Source: Gonatopus flavifemur | Taxonomy: Eukaryota > Arthropoda > Insecta > Hymenoptera > Dryinidae | Assembly (NCBI GenBank): GCA_018340375.1 | Contig: JAFFJZ010000003.1 | Coordinates: forward strand, 11,842,001 to 11,906,000 | DNA: 64,000 nucleotides | Reading direction: 5' to 3' | In this document: positions 14,701 to 25,900 of the stretch, one piece after another | Layout of the letters: the number at the start of each line of letters is the position of its first letter | Position numbering within the stretch: the first letter of the stretch is position 1 | The notes under the pieces: model-generated | Seen by the model: the letters and a program-made list of their open reading frames with translations, nothing else | What the model was told of the DNA's origin: nothing | Database searches by the model: none | Made by a program: the position numbers and the translations under genes

Positions 14701-16270
14701 AATTAGAAGCCAAGCGTGAGGGTTTTCTGGTGAGCTGTCGGGAGAGCAAAAGACACATGTCCGTACATTGATGTGTGTGAAGAGTGAATTTTATCCGAGG
14801 AAGAGAAGTAAACTGGTTCAGCGTGTTTTCGTTTGGTATAGGGTGGATGGAAAAGACAACGAAGAAAGATCGCGTACCAGATGGCATAACGGTGAAACGT
14901 TCAGAAAGTTCCTCTTCTTCGAAGCGCTTGACTCCTGGCTTCATCCATCATAATAAGATGGTGGTGGCCGTGGTAGAGGTAGTGATTAAGCCGATGGTAG
15001 TTCGAGAAAGCACAGAGGGAAGGGTTGAGAACATGGTAAGGCAAGAATAATACAGAAGACTTAAAAAAGATGTGAAGTTCCGAAATAACGAATACTCCCT
15101 GCACGACATTGTAGGAGGTCCACCTCGTATTTCGATACTAATTGCTCTAATAGCGAACACACGTTACCTCTCTTTATATTTAATAGACCCATCTAGAAAT
15201 TTTGTCACGCTTCAGCGACGTCTCGTATACATACACCGACCGAAATCGTATATCATCTTACTTTGGACAAAATGACACGAACTTCACCGAACTTGATCAC
15301 CGAATGAAGATTTGTGATCGTACTTTGTGCACGCGTTACACGCGTGAACGCTTCACATCAAATCAGAGTTCGAGTATTATTAATCAAATGTCAAACATAT
15401 ATTTCTGTTATACCACGAATCAAAAGATATTAATATACGAAGATTGTGGGATTGGCTTTCATCCGTCTACCGTGTATTCTAAGAATGCATCTGTGCCCAC
15501 TTCTTATCTTCACTTACACACATACGTCCTATATAATACATGAAACAGCAATATCGTAAGTTAGATTCAAGTTGAAAATATGCAAAGACACGAGAGGTCT
15601 TGGCGCAATGCTAATTGCTTTGATTACAGACACGCTTTGCTATGTTCTGCCCTCATCCAACTGGACATCCGACTCTGTAATATAAATGACTCTGGATGCG
15701 CTCGGATGGACATCTCTATAATTTACTTCATCAGTCGACGGCTGATCTTTCTACTTGTTGTACACGAGACTAAAATATACTTATATTATTCCACGAAAAA
15801 AAAAATCAACCGTAAAATCATCAAACTTATATACACGCTTCCTCCTTCGCGGTAGGAGAGAACCAAGAACTACGAATCATAATCAATATCATCTTCATTC
15901 TCATTTTTCTTCGATTTTAATTGAATATATTAATTCAAGGGAGTATCGAACTTGGTATATTCTTTTTATCAAATCGAAATAATAACCAAGGAAGAATTCG
16001 ATCGATCAACAGATTCGTTATCTCGTTATAAGTTGATTGCATAATGCGAAACCGCTATTCGAGAGATCAATCGTTGACCGGCTCTCCCTCGATCGTCATC
16101 ATACAAGAAAAGTTCGAGTGACAAGGGATCGAAAACAAACTGATTGAGAGAACTCGTTTCATATAAGGCGTGCATTAAAACGAAAAAATCAAAAGAGAGC
16201 CGTAGAAAATTCCGTTTTTATATTACCGTTCGAAGATACTAATCCCCGAGGACGTCCAGATTATAGATAA
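8724..16270. other. mostly unique non-coding sequence, no confident gene
   Basis: No recognisable gene. Simple-sequence features are a GC run at 9368-9379, TTC runs near 11216-11246, and GGCGTGGC-type repetition at 12945-13010. Two weak exon-like spots are worth recording. On the minus strand a long pyrimidine tract and AG at 10383-10384 precede an open 10382-10242 frame. On the plus strand an AG at 14209-14210 precedes an open frame ending at 14447. Neither has a donor partner or known homology. Confidence 0.55.
12945..13010. repeat. short imperfect GGCGTGGC/GGCATGGC repeat
   Basis: A cluster of repeating words (tggcacggcgatgcaaggcatgg, tggcgtggcttggcgtggcg is part of the run) gives a locally G-rich strand. 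It is followed by gtctatgtcgccacgtcatagacatg, whose outer words gtctatg and catagac pair. It looks like a short degenerate minisatellite in otherwise AT-rich DNA. Confidence 0.5.
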
Positions 16271-16709
16271 GTGCAATTGGATGAGGAATGTCTCGAGGAC
16301 GTCGTTGACGACGACTACGACCACGACCACGATTACCGACCAATATCCACATGGAACGGAAAGACACGTAAAGAATGGTGAGTGAAGAATTTAGTACGAG
16401 TTTTGATCGTACCACATTATTTCTACACCCAAAGAAATACTTTATTCAAAGATAATCTCATTCCAATGGGGATCTTGGAAAGGAATCAATTACATCGAAT
16501 GAAAATTTATTGGCATCGAAACAAATTCTTCGAGTGAGATGCTAGGTTTCAGACAAAATTAATCGCATCTATGTGCTAACATTTTCTCATTCTTTTTTTC
16601 TTATTCCGTTTCTCCCTCTTCCGTTGCAGGAAATTGGAATTCGAGAATGAGGTATCGATATAATGAGGAGAGATGTAGAAATCGTGTTGTACGCAATGAG
16701 AAGATTTAA
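16271..16709 (+). CDS. candidate two-exon transcript (short protein or lncRNA)
   Basis: Splice signals are the main evidence. A strong donor AATG|GTGAGT ends exon 1 at 16377. A 252-nt intron (16378-16629) follows, with a CTAAC branch-point word at 16576-16580, a long pyrimidine tract and TTGCAG. Exon 2 starts at 16630. Two frames stay open across the junction. One starts at ATG 16281 and gives 58 residues, Thr-rich in exon 1 and Arg/Asn-rich in exon 2, stopping at 16709. The other has no ATG, is Asp/His-rich and stops at 16663. The exon 1 frames partly reflect an acg/gac low-complexity run, so protein coding is unproven. A spliced non-coding RNA or the 5' part of a larger gene fits equally well. 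I recognise no family. Confidence 0.35.
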
Positions 16710-16729
16710 CAAGCTATTTGGAAATTGAT

Positions 16730-18790
16730 TGGGATATTTTTACGAATGCCTTGTATTTTAGAAGAGAAACAGGGAGAGTGCTTTTTCTCTCGCGAAAACG
16801 ACTATAGCGGGAGATCGAGTTTTGAATGCCAATTCCATCGTTTTCTCTTCTGTGATTTCTGTAGAGAAATACAACGTTGGACATTTTTCAAGCACATTTA
16901 TAAATCCAATTTTCAATTCTTGGTAATTGAATTAAGAAGAATTCATTTATACGTAACTGAATTTTTCATTTTCGCTGCGATTCTTATCACGCGATATTGT
17001 ATATTTTATTACCTTTAATTCCATTCAAATGTACTTCTCTGGGATGTGCATTTAATTTTTCAGCAACGTAAATAATTTTTGCTTCCATTACGTGTAATTG
17101 AAAATTCAATTAAAAAATCTCGTGTTTTATAGACATTTTGCTAAAATAGAGAATTTTTCCACTGTAACAGCAGATTTATTGATTAGAACAACAGTCGCGG
17201 TTACAGCTGATTCGATAACTTCAACAGGTGAAGAGTTCCGCAGAGAAATCGCAACGAGATTCCACGTCGACAGGTAATTTTGTTTCTTCGTGTACCTGAT
17301 AATTCTATTCAATGATTTCCTGTACCGAACAACGAGGGAAAGATTGAATTTTCAAAGTTGAAACAATAAAAAATCACCCAACCAATCGCGTCAAAACAAA
17401 TTATAGATTCAATCGAAATGATTCGGAACATGCAGCATGACAGGTTTAATCATTTGATCATCCGGAAACGTCGTGTACATGAAGATTCTTGTGATCTTGC
17501 CAAAAAATTCGTACCCTGACACTCATCCACGAATCGTATATTTTCTTCTCTCTCTCTCTCCGCATCCCTCTAATACGTTATCGATGGTGCCTTTCTAACA
17601 CTTCCAACGATTCTAATCACTCGTCGAAGGTCGCATACCTGCCGGCTGACAAGCGTGTTTGTAGAGAGGAAAAACAATAAGGGAAAAAACATACCCTGAT
17701 CAAATCTAAAACGGTGATGAGGATAAAACGATACAACCTTTCGACGATCGTTGTGTGGAAATAATACAAATCACGGTTTAGATGTAGGATTTTGTTATTA
17801 TCTTATTGCTGGATGATGACCTTTCGCGATTCTCTTCTCGATGAAATGAAGAAAATTGTAGGAATTCAGTGACACATAGGTATATTATATACGAGCAAAA
17901 GGAGAATCATGATTCGATATCTCATATTCTCTATTCTTCCCTCACATCTAAAAATAATAAAGCATTCTGACGGTTACTGTAATACAAACTCAGTTAACAA
18001 TCTAATTCCAAGGAGATAAATCGTATTGACAATCGGTCGGATAACCAAGATTGGCCGGACTCCAGACCCGAATGCCTTGATTAATGCGAGGGTAATTAGT
18101 TACCGTTGCAACTGCGAGTTAAAGATATTATTATGCTAATCACGTAGGCGACATTGAGTAATAGGTTGCACGTGAAGCTCGAAGGTGATGATGCAGTAGT
18201 CGGCATCGGTATTGCTCGCATATATCTACATACATGCAAGACGTTCGATCTCTCTTAAGCATCATCAACGTTTCGAACGTTTGAAAAGTCAAAAACGTCA
18301 CGAGCGGTGGCAGCGGCTGCTACAGCGGCAGCAGCAGCATCAGCTTCAACAACACCAACAGCAACGGTAACGAAGATCGAATAGAAGGAGGTGCTCGAAG
18401 AAAAGAAACATAGTCTCGACAAGTGAAAAATATTCATCCTTCGCTCTTTCTTTTACATTGAGATTTATTTTCTTATAGGGTATCCATCCTAAAGCGCTCA
18501 ACCGTCACAAAGAAACACGTTGTTCAAAGCGAAAGAAAGATAAACGATTCAAACGATTCACTCTCATTTCCTCCTCGTTTTCAACTGAAAATGAAATATC
18601 AGTTGGTTCTACTTCGATGAATTTGATGGTCAAATTTAAGAGAAAGAAACGCGAAATAACGATGAAGGAAGTGGGACGTTATGCTTGGCCGATTGCGTTT
18701 TGAAAAATCATCACGAATTAGGGATATTCAATTCAGTGGCGCTATGAAAAAAGTTCCAATGATTTACGTATCTCTTCGACAGGGTAGTTT
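16730..18790. other. non-coding sequence
   Basis: No supported gene. The 16725-17018 plus frame is a chance-like AT-rich frame. Around 18300-18370 there is a short tract of CAG/GCA/ACA trinucleotides (cagcagcagcatcagcttca) of the kind that can be translated but also occurs in non-coding insect DNA. Confidence 0.5.
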
Positions 18791-18792
18791 AA

Positions 18793-19287
18793 ATGCACAC
18801 GATTCTCATTTTAAACGTAATTCATGTTCTCTCGAAGGCATGTACAAACATTGACCGAATTTTAGCCGATAAGGAAAATTTCCTTAATTTTACGCTTCAT
18901 AAATTCTCGATCCTGTTTTCTAAATTCATCGATACACGATGTCAGAGAGATGAATCAAACTTGGGACCCGAACATCCAAGAGAGACTGGATCCTTGAATC
19001 GAACGGAAAAGAAAAAACAAGTATCCTCTGCGGTCAAGATCGACAAGACCGATCTGCAGGACCGGTTCGTGGAATTTGATCTCGCGGTTTCGCGACTACA
19101 ACAGAAATTTTCGCGCCCAACAATACGAACTTGTTGGTTGGACGAACCTAAGATCGGTGGATGGGTCGATCGATCGATCTTGATCCACGATTTCGGTGGG
19201 ATCTTGATTTGGATGACTCGTCAGGTGGTTAGTACCAGCAGAGGTACACCAAGGTATTCTCGTGAGTACCATCAAAAACTCATGTAA
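18793..19287 (+). CDS. unrecognised 164-codon ORF
   Basis: This is the longest ATG-initiated frame in the window. The middle and C-terminal two-thirds (about residues 55-160) have more G/C at third codon positions than surrounding DNA and a mixed charged/polar composition. There is no signal peptide, transmembrane segment or motif I recognise. A possible donor CTC|GTGAGT lies inside the end of the frame at 19262-19263, so the real exon, if any, could end there and not at the TAA. A frame of this length is only marginally unlikely by chance in 64 kb, so I treat it as a weak candidate. Confidence 0.25.
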   Translation: MHTILILNVIHVLSKACTNIDRILADKENFLNFTLHKFSILFSKFIDTRCQRDESNLGPEHPRETGSLNRTEKKKQVSSAVKIDKTDLQDRFVEFDLAVSRLQQKFSRPTIRTCWLDEPKIGGWVDRSILIHDFGGILIWMTRQVVSTSRGTPRYSREYHQKLM

Positions 19288-19289
19288 GA

Positions 19290-20800
19290 AATTCAAGGTT
19301 GCGGTCTTGTTCGGGGTTCGGATTATTTTTGTGGCTTTCTGCCTACGATCTCTCTCAATGATCTCTCTCTCTCTCTCTCAACGGGATAATTATTTTCTCA
19401 CAACTATCCCAACGATACGATAATATTGTGGAATTTTCTATCAGGGTGAGAGGAGGGATACATGAATGGAGGAATGGATACAATTTTTCACCGGTTGAAC
19501 CTGTAAGTTCACAAAGTCTACCTATAATTTCATACTCAACATTCTAGCCGGTTTTATGATTGATGATGTTAGAGAAAGGCATACTTCGCGGTATATTACT
19601 ATTCATCAAGATCGGAATTTGCGGGCAATCCTGTTGGATGTGTGAGTGTTTGAAAATGAGGAAGCGAGGTGAGTATTTGTTTTAGTTCGATTGAAGGTAT
19701 CGATTTGAGAATTTCCAATTGTACGCTGTATTCGATCCTATCAAATTTTTATTGTACATTTAACAAATAATATACACTTCGAAAAATACGTGAGTTGGGA
19801 ATTTTTTATTTACCATCAAACATTTTCAATAGCGTGAAAATTAAGATTTTTCATATGAGTGGGAATTAATTTTTGCACATGGTTGCTAAATACAGGAAAA
19901 TTGCGATTTTTTTTTCAAAACTCGAAGATCGAGAATCAAAGTAGTAATATGTCCATATTGAAATCCTGAAAATTTTTCATGATTTCATTAACAACGGTGG
20001 AAGAATGAGGTCGATAATGTGGGGAGGAGGTTCTTTCTTCTCCAGGCGGATTTATGATCTTCCGGATAAAATCCCGTCAACTCGTGAACAATAAAAAGTC
20101 TTCCTGAATCTCAATAATCATCCCATACAAGTACCGTTGGTGGATTTTGAATTATAATCTTTCAACGCGAATTAACGTGTTATCGATCAAATTCATTTAT
20201 TCCCTCGACTCATGAGTTATTTTTATCACGTGTTGGAGTTAAAGGGTCAATGGTACCTCTCGAATGAAATATATAAATGAATAAATAAAAATAAATTATA
20301 TACTTGAATTTCTTCGGCGAACAACCGCAGGAGTCGTGATACACTTTGTGGTGCCTTTTTCTCGCGGCAAGAGCAGCAACACACAACGCGCGGCCATGGC
20401 CGGCGATTCGACGAAGGCACATAAGACAGGATACGTGGTAGTTTTGCGTGATCTCGAGGATGCGCAAGAAGAGTACTGGGCGTTATCTTTGAAGTGATCG
20501 GAACGTACAAAAGTGCCAACACGTACACACCTGCATTTTTCGTACTTGAGCAATTTCATGTCCAAGCCTACGCTCTCTTTGTCTCCTTTTCAACTTATCC
20601 TCCTCCTGGTAATTCGTCAACGTTATGTAAATTTAAAATCAAAGCGGATTCTTGGTTTCTTTTTCTCCTCATACTTTATACTCATTCTTGGATTTGTGAT
20701 ATTTTTGTTTTTACTGCAAAATACGGAACGGATGATTCCTACCCTGTTGAATAATGTTTCTGAAAAAAGCAGATCTCAATCACCTAACTGAAAATTTAAG
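19290..20800. other. non-coding sequence with CT microsatellite
   Basis: A CT run sits at 19361-19380. Several overlapping minus frames at 20210-20565 are shadows of one another and show no family resemblance. Nothing else is supported. Confidence 0.55.
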
Positions 20801-20801
20801 G

Positions 20802-20977
20802 CACATTGAGAGAAAAAACTGTAGCTGAAAATGAGCCCTAGAATAGATTTTAGTCACAGTAGCCGTACTTTTCACTATCACAGCGGTTGTTCTAGCTTCT
20901 TCGATGAAAAATATGGCTACTGTAACTACAAAAGTGTACTTGGGCTTGTTTCCAGCTACAGTTTTTTTCTCAGTGTG
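20802..20977. mobile_element. MITE-like element, AGCTACAG-type TIR
   Basis: Inverted terminal repeats of 29 bp with three mismatches lie at 20802-20830 and 20949-20977 (core gagaaaaaactgtagctg on the left; the right arm reads as its complement). The 176-bp element contains further tagccg/ggctac words and no coding sequence. Outer bases resemble the cactga.aaaa ends at 33.06 kb, and the agctac words resemble the 43.4, 60.1 and 63.4 kb elements. A GT microsatellite (20973-20988) abuts the right end. Confidence 0.75.
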
Positions 20978-20990
20978 TGTGTGTGTGTCT

Positions 20991-21985
20991 ATGAAATTTC
21001 AGTTACGAAAATGTAGTACAAATCTCAAAATTCAATTACTCGCAAATGAAGTAACGAATGTGATTGAAAAAGTTATGAATTTTCAAACCATGTTGTTTCA
21101 AAATATCGATAAATAGAGCGGACCTTGCGTTCGTGACCTAAAATTAGTAAGCGGTTATCTTATCAATATATGTTTTATCAAATTCTGAGAATAATTTTTT
21201 CCATACAATTAGGCACAGAAGTATATTACTGGAGAATTGAATGACGTAGATTGAATTAATAGAGAAAAAACAAACACGCTTGGTGGATAAACAAAATGAA
21301 CGGAAACAATTAACTTTCATGACAAAAGTGGGGAAATCTATGCTTTCTAGGATTCAAAAAAATTGTGAAAAATTATCAAGAATAATATCTGAAAGTAAAG
21401 CTGAATTGTCCTATTCAAAATCTCATCTGGAATTGTCTGGAAACTTATACAAGTCCACGTGACCATGAGTAAATTTTGTTAGTAAAATATTTTCTGTGTG
21501 CAATTTCAACGCTCATCGTGTGTTTTCTTTCCGCCCATCATTTCAATGTCAATTCCAAGATAGGATATAAGAATTTCCGTTAGAACATTCCACAAACAAC
21601 TCACGTTCATGAATTTTCGAAGTTTACATGAAGTAAGTTAGCGTTATCCAATATTATTATGAAATATATAATCAATCGAAGGTGTGCAAATATCAGGAAT
21701 GACTTTCGTTGAAATGTGGTTCACACGACTGGATTCTCTAACCGCATATGATTGAACTCTTCATTTCAACAATTCAAACAAGAACTGTTTCGATCATTTT
21801 TACACCCAATTGGAGTGTTTACCAAATTGGTACAAGATGCGATTTCACTCTGGGAGCTACAAATTTGTAATAAGAATTGCTCTACCGTTATACAGACTGA
21901 CAAAAAAAAATATTACCAAATTGATGAGAAGATTGTCAATTCATATGAGAGATTTTATCACCTGATTGTCAACAACTTGAACTAA
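20991..21985 (+). pseudogene. three helix-rich ORF remnants upstream of the cystine-knot gene
   Basis: Three same-strand frames occur in 1 kb: 20991-21116 (ATG, with a possible acceptor TTTCAG at 21001-21002), about 21247-21462 (no ATG at its left edge), and 21752-21985 (immediately after a TGA, no ATG). All are rich in Leu, Ile, Lys, Asn and Gln with heptad-like spacing, and the third has a C-x3-C pair. They could be exons or decayed pieces of one coiled-coil protein. They could also be chance frames, because AT-rich DNA favours these residues. I could not find splice sites that join them in one frame. I name no family. Confidence 0.2.
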
Positions 21986-22116
21986 TACAAGTAAACACCT
22001 GATCGTCCACAATTACTATGAATGGAAATAGGGCGTGTAAAGAGAAATACTAGAATCAGATAAGATATCAATATTCGAAATTCATGTAAGATAAGAAATG
22101 TATTGTGGGTTCATCT

Positions 22117-22124
22117 TATAAATA
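22117..22124 (+). promoter_or_regulatory. TATA box of the cystine-knot gene
   Basis: TATAAATA stands about 27-33 bases before an Inr-like TTCAATC (22148-22154), a normal arthropod spacing. It predicts transcription starting near 22150 and a 5' leader of about 100 nt before the ATG at 22254. Core-promoter spacing and the gene downstream support each other. Confidence 0.55.
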
Positions 22125-22253
22125 TGGAACATCTTTCGGTATGACAATTCAATCGATACTTCTCATCTTGCCACGTGCAAGGATATAGAAGAACTACAGA
22201 TATTTCCAACTCTCGAAAAGAATTTTATTCAAAACTGTTATCAAAACCTGGAA

Positions 22254-22771
22254 ATGAGGTCATTCATTCTGTTCCTTTGCTGCATTTTGTTATCGATGAG
22301 TATGGCCAGGGCATTTTGCGGTACACTTGAAGCTGCGGTAAGTAAATATTCATCCATGTAAGAATTTCAAAGCTTTCAACATTCATTTTTGCATGAAATT
22401 GTCGAAACTATCGTTCAACTATTCAAGTTAGCAACACAATTTACGCTCACCAAATTATATTTCATTCAAAATTCAATGAAAAGTGGTTGACGTAAATGAG
22501 AAAACGTGCTGTAAAAACTTATTGTGATAAAATCTCGAGTCAAGTTTGATTCTACTACATGTAACTGAAGCTTCTTAATCTTATACGAAACTGAATATGA
22601 AAGAGTTCATCAGAATGAGGCGTTTGAGAACAGGTATTTTCTTGAAGAATTCAATTCACATGATTTTTACTGTTTTTCCAACAGTGTTCCTCAAACGACG
22701 ATTGTTGCTCCCCATATGAATGTCATTGGTTATCACGCAACTGTCAACAACCGAGTATATTTAGCAAATGA
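22254..22771 (+). CDS. secreted cystine-knot (ICK-type) mini-protein, two exons
   Basis: Exons are 22254-22337 and 22685-22771, separated by a 347-nt phase-0 intron with GCG|GTAAGT donor and TTTTTCCAACAG acceptor. The product is 56 residues. Residues 1-20 form a textbook signal peptide: Arg at 2, a hydrophobic core, and Ala-Arg-Ala before the predicted cut. The mature part of about 36 residues has six cysteines at 22, 29, 35, 36, 41 and 48, giving C-x6-C-x5-CC-x4-C-x6-C. That spacing is typical of the inhibitor cystine knot fold, which is known in arthropod venom peptides, conotoxin-like proteins, some antimicrobial peptides and protease inhibitors. The intron falls exactly between the codons before and at Cys2. 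TATA box, Inr-like start and AATAAA 11 nt after the stop complete a compact gene. Target and tissue cannot be read from sequence; venom, ovary, immune or neural roles are all possible. Confidence 0.8.
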
Positions 22772-22781
22772 AATACCAGCG

Positions 22782-22787
22782 AATAAA
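22782..22787 (+). terminator. poly(A) signal of the cystine-knot gene
   Basis: AATAAA lies 11 nt after the TGA. A second AATAAA is at 22873-22878. Either would give a short 3' untranslated region, as expected for a small secreted-peptide gene. Confidence 0.6.
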
Positions 22788-22959
22788 GGAATTTTATTTC
22801 AACTATCACAGTTATCAACTTGTGGAAATCGAATCATCTCATGAACCTTCAAAGTTCCGTCTCAACGAATTCAATAAAGATCATTGGAAGTGTATCCACA
22901 GCAGAGGTTCCTGTACATTATTATTCTGTAATTTTACATCTATGAATTCGTAATTTTTT

Positions 22960-25900
22960 TATTGGTTTTGAATAATTAATTGTCACATGATTTCACACCT
23001 TTTAACATAACAATCAAAATGTATATCTTCTCTACGATGTAACAGTGTGAAAAATATGGAATATCATATGAGAATTCATTCCTTGGATATAATAGGGTCA
23101 ACTCCAAGTTCACTTGATTTTTGATAACTGCTATCACACTATGTATTTCGAAGAATAAAATTAGCTCAGATTCAGAATCACATTTGATTATAGGACTTGA
23201 TATCACATGTAATAATTATTATCCGATTTGCCATAAACTTTTTATGTTGCCGCGAAGCAATGTAATAGTCCGAAAAGTCTTGCAAAAAATTTGCATCCTA
23301 TATTTTCCACATATTCCATTAGTTTTCCAAGAATTCTGGTACCTGGAGACTGAATGATCAATATTTTTGAAATGATGCAAAAAGAAGCTGAATTATTTGA
23401 CATTCCTTCTGTACCATGGCATCAATTTCAAATATCGCTTTATAGCATTTAATTAGGCTAAAATATTAGAGACGGTTCTTATTATGTACATAAACAGATT
23501 TCAATGTTCATACAAATAAAAATATTACTTATAGAACGTAAGATTCATCTCCATAATCAATCTTCATAATTTATTAAATTATGCTTCAAATTGAATCACC
23601 AATTTGATTGAATTTACCAATTATTATTAGGTATTTTAAGTATCCCATGTCGAAATTGTGTGATACCCGAGATGAACCACAATATTCGACAAGATAATCT
23701 CCGGTACGAAATTACAGGAAAAAATGAAAAAACCACATGCATTCGGATTTCTCACAACATCGATTAGTCCGATAAACTTTTCGTCTAAACTGATCATCGA
23801 ACCGACGAATCACAATAAAGTGAACGTTGATCGCAAGAATTCATATCAACCCCCTTTTTCTTCTTGGTTTCTATCTTCTTCCATATGAGTTCTTCAAAAT
23901 GATTTGGCCTGATGATTCCAACGAACTGCCCCTCGAGGATCAACGACCGGACGAATAAAGTCGAATCACCGTTTCAGGGTTCCGGGAGCGAGGAAGACGA
24001 TGAAGAGGATGCGCTCTTCGGGTTCTCCGAACAATCAGAAACCTGTTTTTAGAGTGGAACCTCTTGGCTCGAACACATCTCTTCCTTCTTTCTTCTTCCT
24101 CTCCCTCTTCTCAATGTCCCTTCTTCTTCCCACTTATCCCTTTCTCTTTTCCTTAGACGAGAGAGCTTAGATGAGAATCGCGGCACGTTCATCAATCATC
24201 CATTGAAACATAACCCGTGGGGTTCCATAATTAACGACCCCGCCACGAACCCCGAAGAGGTCCCACGCCCAAACGAAACCTGGACCTGATCTCTCTCTCT
24301 CTCTTTTTTTCTCTCTCCTTTGGTCTCTCTCCATCTTTCTTACTCAAGTCGACTCAAGTCGAGTATACGTGTGTGTACGAAGAAATGCTCGCCAGATTGA
24401 CGCCAGACCGAACGAAGCAGGTTGCTTGTATCTCTCCTCTCTTTCTTCCTGATGGGTCGATTTCTAACGCGAACTGCAACAAACCGTATAAGAAGAGCGC
24501 TGGACGATCGCTTCGGGCTTAGAAGGACGGACACGAGGGTATGAGGTTTCGATAAAACACGAAAAAAAAGAAAACATTAACAACACGTCGCAAATTGAGA
24601 CAGAAAAATATTGATAATCATCATCGTTGCAACTGATGGGGAGAAATGAAAATGATTTTCATGAATATTAAGTGTTTAGAATCCATCAAGAGTGAGAAAA
24701 TTTCTCCATGATCTACTTTGTGGGAACAATTATTTCAACATGAAGGTATCGTGTGAGATATGGGAAAATGAATACAAGTTTAATGGCTCAGTTGGGGGGG
24801 ATCGGCATTTGATCTTCGCATTTCTTGTTTTTCTACAGAAACATCGGTTTGATACTTGCACAGTTCAATACGGACTATGATCTACCAGTTGCAAAGTCTA
24901 AATACAGCAAATAATAGTGAATATATATCAGAAGTCTTCGGGAGTTCATATAAGACTTATTTCCACAAAAATGTGCTCTCCTTTCTTTTTGAAAAAGCTT
25001 ATCCAAATTTCGAATACGAGTATTCGAACAGAAGTTGAGATTTTGGATAAAAAATCTCATCTTCCAACTACCAAAATAAAAACTATAAAGGATATAATCG
25101 ATTTCACGAACGCATACAAACATCATACGTTATTTACTCTTTCAAACTGACCGATATTTGGCAAAGATCACTTTTATGTGGGTTTGGGATTTGTGGTTCG
25201 AGGGTTGGATTCATTGAGCAGAAGCCTGGTGAGATCGCTATTGTGAGCAGGTGGCTTGAGGGTATCGTAACATAAGAGCAAAGAAAGAAGAGGAGAAGAA
25301 TGGTCACATATATACATGTAGCTTATCCATCCATTCGCCAAGAACAAGTAAAAATGTCGGAAGGAAGCAAAGAGGTCCTTGAGGGCTCCGTCTATTCTCC
25401 CTGACAATGCCCGACTCGTCTAACATCACGAGAGCTGCTCTTGCTTTATATCGCCCCAGTACATAATGCATAGGGTATTCTTAAATTTGAGACCGAATTT
25501 TTGTTCTCTCTTTCTTTTATGTAAGAGTACAAAAGTACCGAATGGAATTGCAAACCTAATATACTATAAATACATTTCTCATTGTTCTTGAAACTTGGTA
25601 TAAAAGAAAATCCAACTCCATGTGAATATACATATATATTGATATTTTGAATTGGGAGAGAGAAGTTCCGTTCTATACTTGAAACGAGTATAAATGGAGA
25701 AGGTTGCAAACTCGTTCGCACCAGAGCCCACACGCAGATTTACAACCGCATCAGTCTTGCACGCCACCTTGCAAGATGATGCATCTCCTTTCACTCCAAG
25801 TCGAAATCTCAAGCTCTTCCAATAAGCTCACGCAGATGCACTTGGTTGCAAGCAACCTAAACGTTATTGATGTTCGCGTGCAGATCTGATACGGCATTGA

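Noticed and set aside
25694..25825. 43-codon ATG frame with good codons
   Set aside because: Too short, no promoter, splice or homology evidence.
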